Source: Bacillus rhizoplanae (GTDB taxonomy: Bacteria > Bacillota > Bacilli > Bacillales > Bacillaceae_G). Taken from it: a DNA stretch of 64,000 nucleotides. The DNA is taken from positions 101,933 through 165,932 of the forward strand of contig NZ_CAKJTI010000009.1 in NCBI RefSeq assembly GCF_917563915.1. The letters run 5' to 3'. Shown here in pieces: positions 53,508-60,536 of this stretch. The position numbers were made by a program, and so were the translations under genes. Below the pieces are notes generated by a model. The model was given only the letters and a program-made list of their open reading frames with translations. It was not told the DNA's origin and searched no databases. Positions within the stretch are counted from its first letter, which is position 1. Every line of letters begins with the position of its first letter.

Positions 53508-54207
53508 TGATTACAACCTCCCTTACAAGTGGTTCTTCATGATGTTTTTGAAGAGATTCTAAGAAGTTCTTGTCTCCATCTAGAATGCGAAGTGCAATCC
53601 AACGTGCAGGATAGGAATCTCCAAAAACTTTATATATTTGTGGTTCGAGTTCTTGAATCATCTGTTCTATTTTTTCGTTATAAGTAATTTGAAAAGGAGT
53701 AGAAATTAATTTTTTATTAGCTACTTTTTCAATTATATTTAACAACTGACCGAGTCCAATTTTGTTACGCGCAGAAATTTTTACAACAGGAACTCCAAGC
53801 GATTTTGCTAATTTTTTCTCATCGATTATAATTCCTTTCTTTTCTGCTTCGTCAATCAAGTTAACACAAATGACAACTTCTTTTGTCATTTCCATAACTT
53901 GCAAGGCTAAGTTCAAGTTTCTTTCCATTGCAGTAGCATCCACAACAACAACTGTTACATCTGGTTTTTCAAAGATAATGTAATCACGTGCAACTTCTTC
54001 ATCGGCAGAGTTTGAGTATAAGGAATATGTTCCTGGTAAATCGATTACGGTGTAGAGGCTTCCGTTATGTTCATATTCGCCTTCAGCTTTTAATACTGTT
54101 TTCCCTGTCCAGTTTCCAGTATGTTGTTTCAATCCAGTTAACGTATTAAATAACGTACTTTTTCCGGTGTTCGGATTTCCTGCTAATGCAATACGATGCT
54201 TATTCAT
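53485..54207 (-). CDS. FeoB GTPase domain encoded as a separate protein
   Basis: A 240-residue cytosolic protein equal to NFeoB. G1 is GNPNTGKSTLFN (about 10-21), the Switch I Thr is in HTGNWTGKTV, G3 is DLPGTYSL (about 58-65), G4 is NLID (about 119-122) and G5 SARNKIGLG. A helical GDI-like region follows (about 165-235). It overlaps feoA by 4 bases upstream and the membrane gene by 23 bases downstream. Length shows that the split falls between the GDI domain and the first transmembrane helix. Confidence 0.9.
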   Translation of the reverse strand: MNKHRIALAGNPNTGKSTLFNTLTGLKQHTGNWTGKTVLKAEGEYEHNGSLYTVIDLPGTYSLYSNSADEEVARDYIIFEKPDVTVVVVDATAMERNLNLALQVMEMTKEVVICVNLIDEAEKKGIIIDEKKLAKSLGVPVVKISARNKIGLGQLLNIIEKVANKKLISTPFQITYNEKIEQMIQELEPQIYKVFGDSYPARWIALRILDGDKNFLESLQKHHEEPLVREVVINGISFNQ

Positions 54208-54461
54208 TTTGGATCATCTCCTATCAATGTCCCTGTTATTCGTGAACTTTCTTCATTTCGAAGGGCGATTATCGTATTACTTACTTGATATGCAATGGGA
54301 TCACCAAGCGGACTTTTTTGTAACACTTTAATCGTTGCACCAGGAATAAATCCTAAATCAAGCAGGCGGCGTTTCATGGTTCCTTCTAATTGAACTTTTT
54401 CAATTTGTACAAGTTGACCTGTTTTAAAAGTAGAGAGTGGTTGGGTTTTAACCGATACCAT
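54204..54461 (-). CDS. feoA: FeoA, SH3-like accessory protein of ferrous iron uptake
   Basis: An 85-residue protein with the FeoA SH3-like fold: VQIEKVQLEGTMKRRLLDLGFIPGATIKVLQKSPLGDPIAYQV covers most of the family motif. It probably modulates the FeoB GTPase. First gene of the operon; its stop overlaps the next start by 4 bases. The ribosome site GAGGTAA precedes the ATG on the minus strand. Confidence 0.92.
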   Translation of the reverse strand: MVSVKTQPLSTFKTGQLVQIEKVQLEGTMKRRLLDLGFIPGATIKVLQKSPLGDPIAYQVSNTIIALRNEESSRITGTLIGDDPK

Positions 54462-54497
54462 AAGAGTTACCTCACTTCTATTTTTTTAGTACGAGTT

Positions 54498-54563
54498 CAA
54501 AATGTTTCCTTAGGGAAACATTTTGTTAATACCATACTAGGTTATATTGAGCGCTGTTGTCAA
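54498..54563 (-). promoter_or_regulatory. feo promoter and metalloregulator operator candidate
   Basis: On the minus strand TTGACA (complement of 54558-54563), an 18-base spacer and TAGTAT (complement of 54534-54539). Just downstream, CAAAATGTTTCC (54498-54509) and GGAAACATTTTG (54514-54525) are perfect inverted repeats of 12 bases. Their place at the start of the transcript fits repression by an iron or manganese regulator (Fur, DtxR/MntR type). The sequence does not match the classic Fur box. Confidence 0.6.
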
Positions 54564-54725
54564 TTCTTACTTTAAAAATATTCAGGTATTTTTTGAATTG
54601 TTCCATTTTATATAGCTAACTTGCATGTTATTCCATTTTTTGTTGTGGATGTTGGTGTTTTAACAAGGGGAAGTGGAGCTTTTGGAAAAAACATCTTAAC
54701 AAAAGTGTAAAAGTGAGGATAAGAA

Positions 54726-54762
54726 TTTACAATCAATTTACATTCTTAAAATTAAATTTACA
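54726..54762 (+). promoter_or_regulatory. PhoP-box-like repeats upstream of pst
   Basis: TTTACA occurs at 54726-54731, 54737-54742 and 54757-54762. The first two are 11 bases apart, the exact spacing of PhoP direct repeats (TTHACA) in Bacillus. They precede the phosphate transporter genes, so induction under phosphate limitation is likely. The rest of the 54564-54970 interval holds no gene. Confidence 0.65.
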
Positions 54763-54970
54763 ATACGTTCTGTTTCTTAAGATTTTTTGCTTGTTTTATG
54801 TTAAAAACAATGAATATATAAGGATTTTTCTATGAATCCCCTGTCTTTACTTAAAATTAAAAAACGCTTAACACTGACATAATATTATTATCCTACAATG
54901 AATTTGTACTACGAGATATGCACATAATAATGTAGAAATGAAAAGTGATAATCAAATGGGGGTACAAGAC

Positions 54971-55870
54971 ATGGTTATGAAAAAAGGCTTTAAATTTTCG
55001 TTAGCAGCATTAGTGGTTGCGGGTGCTTTAGTAGGTTGTGGGAAATCAGACACCACAAAGACGGAAACAGCTAAAGGTGGTAACGAAGCAAAGCAAGAAT
55101 TATCCGGTACAATTACAGCGGCTGGTTCTACGGCACTGCAACCACTTGCAGAAGAAGCTGCTAAAGAATTTATGGGAGAAAATTCAAAAGTATCAATTAC
55201 AGTTCAAGGTGGCGGTAGTGGAACGGGAATTAACCAAGTAGCTTCTGGCGCTGTTCAAGTTGGTAACTCTGATGTTCCTGCTGCAGATAAAATAAAAGAA
55301 GCAGATAAAGCAAAAGAATTAGTTGATAACAAAGTTGCAGGTATCGGATTTGCGTTAGTTGTAAATAAAGATGTAAATGTTGATAACTTAACATTAAAAC
55401 AAGTACAAGATATTTTCTCTGGTAAAGTTACAAACTGGAAAGAAGTTGGCGGAAAAGACGAAAAGATTAATGTAATTAATCGTCCAGCAGCTTCTGGTAC
55501 ACGTGCTACATTTGAAAAAACAGTTATGAAAGACGCGAAAATTAACGATGCTACAGGTACAACACAAGATTCAAACGGTGCAGTAGAGCAAGCGATCAAC
55601 TCTACACCAGGATCTATTAGTTATTTAGCTAACTCTTACATGGTTGGTGACAAAAAAGGTACTTTAAAAACAATGAAAATTGATGGTGTAGAACCAACAA
55701 CTGAAAATATTTCTTCTGGTAAATATCCGTTTTGGTCTTATGAATACATGATCACAAAAGGTGAAGCAAAAGACGCAACAAAAGGTTACATTGATTATGT
55801 AAAAGGTAAAGACTTCGAGAAGAAAGTAGAAGAAATGGGTTACATCCCAATGTCTAAATTAAAACAATAA
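54971..55870 (+). CDS. pstS: Phosphate ABC transporter binding lipoprotein
   Basis: A 299-residue binding protein. ATG 54971 is preferred, with the GGGGG at 54958-54962 as ribosome site; the first codons then lead straight into the signal peptide. The lipobox is LVGC (Cys23). Phosphate-binding signatures are GTITAAGSTALQPLAEEAAKEF, VQGGGSGTGINQVASG and NRPAASGTRATFEK. It captures orthophosphate at the cell surface. A hairpin separates it from pstC. Confidence 0.92.
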   Translation: MVMKKGFKFSLAALVVAGALVGCGKSDTTKTETAKGGNEAKQELSGTITAAGSTALQPLAEEAAKEFMGENSKVSITVQGGGSGTGINQVASGAVQVGNSDVPAADKIKEADKAKELVDNKVAGIGFALVVNKDVNVDNLTLKQVQDIFSGKVTNWKEVGGKDEKINVINRPAASGTRATFEKTVMKDAKINDATGTTQDSNGAVEQAINSTPGSISYLANSYMVGDKKGTLKTMKIDGVEPTTENISSGKYPFWSYEYMITKGEAKDATKGYIDYVKGKDFEKKVEEMGYIPMSKLKQ

Positions 55871-55878
55871 TATAAAAC

Positions 55879-55901
55879 GGGCTGGCTATTTAGCCAGTCT
55901 T
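55879..55901 (+). promoter_or_regulatory. Intercistronic hairpin between pstS and pstC
   Basis: GGCTGGCTA (55880-55888) pairs with TAGCCAGTC (55891-55899). Only a weak T stretch follows (TTGTTC), so it may partly terminate or stabilise, giving more pstS than pstC. Confidence 0.5.
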
Positions 55902-55936
55902 GTTCATTTCAATATAGGAAGTAAGGTTGTGGTCTT

Positions 55937-56824
55937 GTGATGAAGGGGAAAAAACAAATTAACTACGTAAAAAGTGAATATATTGGAAGAACACTTGTGA
56001 CGCTTTGTGGGTTATTAATTGTTGCTGTTACATTAGCTATTATCGCATTCATTTGTGCAAAAGGAATTCAATCATTTACGCAAAGCAATATCTCAATTTC
56101 AGAAATATTCACATCAACAAAATGGGCTCCGAATGATGGAAGTTTTGGAGCTGTTATTTTCATAGTTGGATCTACTGCTGTATCTCTCGGTGCAGTAATT
56201 ATTAGTGCGCCGATTGCAATTGCACTAGCAGTGTTTATGAATTTAATTTCACCAAAGTTTGGAAACAAAGTACTAAAGCCGGTTTTAGAATTATTAGTAG
56301 GGATTCCGTCTGTTGTATATGGTTTACTAGGGGTTACCATTTTAATTCCGCTTTTACGTGATTCTTTTGGTGGTGTAGGATTTAGTTTAATTGCAGGTAT
56401 TGTTGTATTAAGTATTATGATTTTGCCAACGATTGCAAGTATTGCTTCCGATGCAATTCGTGCAGTTCCTTTTGAATATTTAGAAGCCTCTTATGGTTTA
56501 GGATCGACGAAATGGCAAGCGATTAGCCGCGTCATTGTTCCGGCGGCGAAACAGGGTATTTTAACAGGGGTTGTTCTTGGATTAGCTCGTGCTTTTGGTG
56601 AAGCATTAGCAGTTCAGATGGTAATTGGTAATACAATAAAATTACCAGAAGGACTATATAGCCCAACTTCAACTTTAACAGGTATTTTGACAATGGATAT
56701 GACAAATACGTTAAATGGGACAGCTTGGAATAATGCGCTATGGACATTAGCGATGATATTACTTCTTATTTCTTTCTTATTTATCTTAGTAATTCGAGCG
56801 ATTGGCCAAAGAGGTGAAAGATAA
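55937..56824 (+). CDS. pstC: Phosphate ABC transporter permease
   Basis: A 295-residue, six-helix permease. GTG 55937 is immediately followed by ATG 55940, either of which could be used. The EAA loop region reads GSTKWQAISRVIVPAAKQGILTGVVLGLARAFGEALAVQMVIGN (about 188-232), and LELLVGIPSVVYGLLGV is a PstC signature. It forms the channel with PstA. It is separated from pstA by two bases. Confidence 0.92.
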   Translation: MMKGKKQINYVKSEYIGRTLVTLCGLLIVAVTLAIIAFICAKGIQSFTQSNISISEIFTSTKWAPNDGSFGAVIFIVGSTAVSLGAVIISAPIAIALAVFMNLISPKFGNKVLKPVLELLVGIPSVVYGLLGVTILIPLLRDSFGGVGFSLIAGIVVLSIMILPTIASIASDAIRAVPFEYLEASYGLGSTKWQAISRVIVPAAKQGILTGVVLGLARAFGEALAVQMVIGNTIKLPEGLYSPTSTLTGILTMDMTNTLNGTAWNNALWTLAMILLLISFLFILVIRAIGQRGER

Positions 56825-56826
56825 CG

Positions 56827-57747
56827 ATGAATGCTAGAACAGTTAATAGTATATGGACAGGGATTTTATATGCGGTTGCAGTGCTTGTAGTCGCTTTACT
56901 CGGTTTTCTTGTATACGAAATCTTACGACAAGGTTGGGGATTTTGGGATCCAAATTTTTTATTTGGAGAACCAAGTAATACAACAGCAGGAGGAGGGATT
57001 GGTCCTCAATTATTTAATTCCTTCTATATGCTTGTCATTACATTAATTATTTCAATTCCTTTAGGTCTTGGTGCGGGAATTTATCTTGCGGAATATGCAA
57101 AGCAAGGTCGATTTTTAAATTTTGTTCGTCTATGTATCGAAACAATGGCATCTTTACCTTCTATTGTAGTTGGTTTATTTGGATTACTTGTGTTTGTTAC
57201 GATGGCAGGTTGGGGTTATACTGCCATGGGCGGGGCGTTAGCTTTAACGATTTTAAATTTGCCAAGTTTAACGCGCGTTTGTGAAAATGCAATTACAGAA
57301 ATTCCATCTAATGTGAAAGAAGCAAGTCTTGGATTAGGTGCAACAAAGTGGCAAACAATTGTTAGAATTATTCTTCCATCTGCATTACCACAAATTATTA
57401 CAGGTGTTATTTTAGCGGCTGGACGTATTTTTGGTGAAGCGGCAGCACTAATTTATACAGCTGGATTAACGTCACCAATTTTAAATGCAGCAGCAGATCT
57501 TTCAAGTCCTGCTAATCCGTTGAACCCATTTCGACCAGCAGAAACATTAGCGGTGCATATTTGGAAGTTAAATTCTGAGGGAATTGTTCCTGATGCGAAG
57601 CTAATTGCAGCAAAATCAGCAGCAGTATTAATTATTATGGTATTACTATTTAATATTCTTGCTCGCTTTATAGCATCTGTACTGCATAAACGCTTTACTG
57701 GTACGAAAAAATCTCGAAAAAGTAGTAAAGTAAAAACAGTGGCATAA
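56827..57747 (+). CDS. pstA: Phosphate ABC transporter permease
   Basis: A 306-residue, six-helix permease. PLGLGAGIYLAEYAKQG, CIETMASLPSIVVGLFGLLVFV and the EAA loop GATKWQTIVRIILPSALPQIITGVILAAGRIFGEAAALIYTAG (about 177-219) are family signatures. It is the last gene of the operon: a strong terminator follows and no pstB ATPase gene is present, so the ATPase must come from another locus. Confidence 0.92.
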   Translation: MNARTVNSIWTGILYAVAVLVVALLGFLVYEILRQGWGFWDPNFLFGEPSNTTAGGGIGPQLFNSFYMLVITLIISIPLGLGAGIYLAEYAKQGRFLNFVRLCIETMASLPSIVVGLFGLLVFVTMAGWGYTAMGGALALTILNLPSLTRVCENAITEIPSNVKEASLGLGATKWQTIVRIILPSALPQIITGVILAAGRIFGEAAALIYTAGLTSPILNAAADLSSPANPLNPFRPAETLAVHIWKLNSEGIVPDAKLIAAKSAAVLIIMVLLFNILARFIASVLHKRFTGTKKSRKSSKVKTVA

Positions 57748-57772
57748 CTTCTTGTACCCGATATAGAATAAA

Positions 57773-57826
57773 GAGGGTGTCCTAAAAGTTCGATAAAATC
57801 GACCTTTTGAGGATGCTCTTTTTTTT
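57773..57826 (+). terminator. Terminator of pstSCA
   Basis: A long imperfect stem: GAG..TCCTAAAAG..CGAT (57773-57794) with ATCGACCTTTTGAGGATGCTC (57798-57818), followed by eight T. Confidence 0.85.
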
Positions 57827-57901
57827 GGGTTTATATAATGAAGATATAGAGAGTGGAAAAAAGTAACCATGTTATCAAGACCTAATTTATTAATTGGATT
57901 G

Positions 57902-57976
57902 ATCAAAAAAAATTGATTTAATTGTTGTATTGAACAAAAAGTCTCGCGTATAATAAAAACATCAAAAAAAATTGAT
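57902..57976 (+). promoter_or_regulatory. ars promoter flanked by two identical ArsR operator candidates
   Basis: TTGTAT (57925-57930), an 18-base spacer and TATAAT (57949-57954) form the promoter. The palindromic ATCAAAAAAAATTGAT occurs at 57902-57917 and again, identical, at 57961-57976. One copy lies upstream of the -35 and one at the start of the transcript. Confidence 0.75.
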
Positions 57977-57993
57977 GAACGAGGTTGGATGAT

Positions 57994-58299
57994 ATGAATA
58001 AACAATTTGAACAATATGAGAAGAAATTTAAAGCCCTTGCAGATCAAAAAAGATTAGAAATTATGTATGAACTTTGTCAAAGGGGAAGAACTTGTGTATG
58101 TGATTTAACAGAAGTATTTGGGATGACACAATCTAAATTATCTTATCACTTGAAAATTTTATTAGATGCAGATTTAATAATCAAAGAAACGCAAGGTACT
58201 TGGAGTTATTACGATTTAAATGATATTGAAGTAAATAATCTATTATCAGAAGAACTTTGTTGTATATTTAGAAAAACAGGAAAAGGAACTTGTTGCTAA
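57994..58299 (+). CDS. arsR: ArsR-family arsenic-responsive repressor
   Basis: A 101-residue winged-helix repressor. ATG 57994 is chosen because GAGG (57981-57984) is spaced for it. The DNA-recognition helix is in TQSKLSYHLKILLDA. The metal-binding Cys are visible: Cys28, Cys34 and Cys36 (ELC..RTCVCDL), the type 1 ArsR site, plus C-terminal Cys pairs (ELCC, GTCC). It should release the ars promoter when arsenite binds. It is the first gene of arsR-arsI-acr3-arsC, the same order as in the skin element of B. subtilis. Confidence 0.92.
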   Translation: MNKQFEQYEKKFKALADQKRLEIMYELCQRGRTCVCDLTEVFGMTQSKLSYHLKILLDADLIIKETQGTWSYYDLNDIEVNNLLSEELCCIFRKTGKGTCC

Positions 58300-58315
58300 T
58301 TTTTTTAAACTATAC

Positions 58316-58331
58316 ATCAATTTTTTTTGAT
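58316..58331 (+). promoter_or_regulatory. Third copy of the ArsR operator candidate
   Basis: ATCAATTTTTTTTGAT is the exact reverse complement of the sites at 57902 and 57961. It lies between arsR and arsI, so ArsR may also bind inside the operon. Confidence 0.6.
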
Positions 58332-58361
58332 TAATATTATGTAAAATCAAAGGAGGAATTT

Positions 58362-58766
58362 ATGATGAAATACGTACATGTTGGGATTAATGTTACAAAT
58401 CTAGAAAAATCTATTGAATTCTATGAAAAAGTATTTGGAGTAAAACCAGTGAAAGTAAAGAATGATTATGCAAAATTCTTATTGGAAACTCCAGGATTAA
58501 ATTTCACCTTAAATGTAATAGATAATGTGAATGGAAATCAAGTTAATCACTTTGGATTCCAATTAGAAAATGAAGAAGAAATAAAGGGTCATAAGGACCG
58601 TTTAGAAAAAGAAGGTTTTTTCGCACGGGACGAGATAAATACAACATGTTGCTATGCCGTACAAGATAAGTTTTGGATAACTGACCCAGACGGTAATGAA
58701 TGGGAATTCTTCTATACAAAGGCGGATAGCGACGTTCATAAGATAGAACCTACATCTTGCTGTTAA
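58362..58766 (+). CDS. arsI: ArsI/CadI-family C-As lyase
   Basis: A 134-residue vicinal oxygen chelate protein. It follows AGGAGGAA closely. HVGINVTNLEKSIEFYEKVFG is the start of the fold; metal ligand candidates are His6 (YVHVG), His63 (NHFGF) and Glu115 (NEWEFF). The vicinal Cys pair Cys96-Cys97 in INTTCCYAV is the arsenic-binding site that identifies ArsI. ArsI enzymes use Fe(II) and oxygen to remove methyl or aryl groups from trivalent organoarsenicals. The C-terminus carries a further Cys pair. Confidence 0.88.
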   Translation: MMKYVHVGINVTNLEKSIEFYEKVFGVKPVKVKNDYAKFLLETPGLNFTLNVIDNVNGNQVNHFGFQLENEEEIKGHKDRLEKEGFFARDEINTTCCYAVQDKFWITDPDGNEWEFFYTKADSDVHKIEPTSCC

Positions 58767-58783
58767 TCTGAAAGGAGAACTTT

Positions 58784-59824
58784 ATGAAGCGATTATCATT
58801 TTTAGATCGATACTTAACCATTTGGATTTTTCTTGCTATGGCTATAGGAATCGGTATAGGAATACTATTTCCACAAATCACAAGTAGCTTAAATAAATTA
58901 CAAGTGGGTACAACATCTATTCCACTTGCAATAGGTTTAATTTTGATGATGTATCCTCCTTTAGCAAAGGTTCGTTATGAAGAGATGGGGAGAGTTTTTA
59001 AAGATGTAAAAGTATTAGTTTTATCACTTGTTCAAAACTGGATTGTTGGTCCTGTTCTGATGTTTGTTTTAGCGGTAATATTTTTACCAGATAAGCCAGA
59101 ATATATGGTGGGCTTAATTATGATTGGTTTAGCCCGTTGTATCGCTATGGTCATTGTTTGGAATGACCTGGCAAAAGGTGATACAGAGTATGCAGCAGGA
59201 TTAGTTGCTTTTAACTCTGTTTTTCAAATGTTATTTTTCTCAGTGTATGCGTATGTATTTGTAACAGTAATTCCAGAATGGTTGGGAATTGAAGGTGCTA
59301 TTGTAGATATTACAATGGGTGAGGTTGCAAAATCAGTATTTATTTACTTAGGAATTCCATTCATCAGTGGGATATTAACGCGCTTAATCTTTATAAAAAC
59401 AAAAGGACGTATTTGGTATGAAAAAGTATTCATTCCAAAGATTAGCCCGATTACATTAATCGCATTATTATTTACAATCATTGTGATGTTCTCATTAAAA
59501 GGAGAGGTCATTGTTAGTGTACCACTTGATGTTGTACGTATTGCGATTCCGTTACTTATTTATTTTGTATTAATGTTCTTTGTTTCTTTCTTTATGGGCA
59601 AAAAAATTGGGGCAAGTTACGGAGTAACAACTACATTAGCATTTACAGCTGGAAGTAACAACTTTGAATTAGCAATTGCTGTAGCTGTAGGTGTATTTGG
59701 AATTCAGTCCGGCGCAGCATTTGCAGCAGTTATCGGGCCTTTAGTCGAAGTTCCCGTTATGATTGCTCTTGTAAATGTAGCATTGTGGTTTCAACGTAAA
59801 TACTTTCAAACACAACCCCAATAA
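58784..59824 (+). CDS. acr3: Arsenite efflux permease Acr3
   Basis: A 346-residue, ten-helix permease of the bile acid/arsenite/riboflavin transporter superfamily. The conserved arsenite-binding Cys is in [19 protein letters not shown] (about 125-143) and the second essential residue, a Glu, in [14 protein letters not shown] (about 300-313). It exports arsenite using the proton gradient. It lies 17 bases after arsI. Confidence 0.93.
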   Translation: MKRLSFLDRYLTIWIFLAMAIGIGIGILFPQITSSLNKLQVGTTSIPLAIGLILMMYPPLAKVRYEEMGRVFKDVKVLVLSLVQNWIVGPVLMFVLAVIFLPDKPEYMVGLIMIGLARCIAMVIVWNDLAKGDTEYAAGLVAFNSVFQMLFFSVYAYVFVTVIPEWLGIEGAIVDITMGEVAKSVFIYLGIPFISGILTRLIFIKTKGRIWYEKVFIPKISPITLIALLFTIIVMFSLKGEVIVSVPLDVVRIAIPLLIYFVLMFFVSFFMGKKIGASYGVTTTLAFTAGSNNFELAIAVAVGVFGIQSGAAFAAVIGPLVEVPVMIALVNVALWFQRKYFQTQPQ

Positions 59825-59850
59825 CTATTCATAAAAAAGGTGGAATTCAT

Positions 59851-60255
59851 ATGAAAAACAAAAAAACAATTTACTTCTTATGTACAGGAAACTCTTGCCG
59901 TAGTCAGATGGCTGAAGCTTGGGGTAAAAAATATTTAGGTGACAAATGGACTGTACTCTCTGCCGGTATTGAGGCACATGGAGTAAATCCTAATGCAGTT
60001 AAGGCGATGAAAGAAGTAGGCATCGATATTACTGACCAAACATCTGATATCATTGATCAAGAAATTTTAGATAAAGCTGATCTTGTTGTAACTCTTTGTG
60101 GTCATGCGAATGATGTGTGTCCAACTACACCTTCACATGTAAAACGAGTTCATTGGGGATTTGACGATCCAGCAGGAAAAGAATGGTCTGAGTTTCAACG
60201 AGTGCGTAATGAAATTGGAGAGCGCATTCAACAATTTGCAGCAAAAGGAGAATAA
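59851..60255 (+). CDS. arsC: Thioredoxin-linked arsenate reductase
   Basis: A 134-residue enzyme of the low-molecular-weight phosphatase fold. The P-loop is C11-TGNS-C16-RS, and the redox cascade continues at Cys83 and Cys90 ([10 protein letters not shown]); the catalytic Asp lies in FDDPAGK. This is the pI258/B. subtilis type, which reduces arsenate to arsenite for Acr3. Last gene of the ars operon. Confidence 0.95.
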   Translation: MKNKKTIYFLCTGNSCRSQMAEAWGKKYLGDKWTVLSAGIEAHGVNPNAVKAMKEVGIDITDQTSDIIDQEILDKADLVVTLCGHANDVCPTTPSHVKRVHWGFDDPAGKEWSEFQRVRNEIGERIQQFAAKGE

Positions 60256-60266
60256 TTATTTCAATA

Positions 60267-60325
60267 AGAGGTACCGTCAACACTTTGAGCATCTGCTCTA
60301 GTTTGTTGACAGTATCTCTCTCTTT
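60267..60325 (+). terminator. Probable terminator of the ars operon
   Basis: AGAGGTACCGTCAACA pairs with TGTTGACAGTATCTCT with two mismatches around a partly paired loop, followed by a C/T-rich run that is weaker than a normal T-tract. Confidence 0.55.
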
Positions 60326-60389
60326 TCTTAAAACAGTTTAAGCACTTGTAATAAAGCTGTATCCAGAAGTCTGAATGAGGCTGTTGTAT

Positions 60390-60536
60390 TTTATTCCGCA
60401 TTAACGGCCCCACCTTAAGGTTCGGAGAGAAACGAAGGAGATAGGTGGGGGGTAACTGTCCGTAAAAGTCCGATTGGTTCAACTAACCATCAGTGGGGGA
60501 TGAAGAAAACCCCCACTGATGGAAGTTTCACTTTAT
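60390..60536 (+). repeat. bcr1 element overlapping the stop codon of the RND gene
   Basis: Bounded by TTTAT at 60390-60394 and 60532-60536. It contains GCATTAACGG, GATTGGTTCAACTAACC and the 13-base hairpin arms. The TTA inside its right TTTAT (60533-60535) is the stop codon of the minus-strand RND gene. Confidence 0.87.

Noticed and set aside
57773-57826. Possible terminal inverted repeats of an insertion sequence
   Set aside because: The two arms face each other across a short loop and end in T, directly after pstA, which is what a terminator looks like.
60261-60482. 73-codon ORF on the minus strand
   Set aside because: It lies inside the ars terminator and a bcr1 copy; the repeat explains the sequence.
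1-60536. Dispersed repeats as a CRISPR array or insertion sequences
   Set aside because: The copies are kilobases apart, differ in length and orientation, have no regular spacers and no transposase, so they fit the bcr1 family instead.
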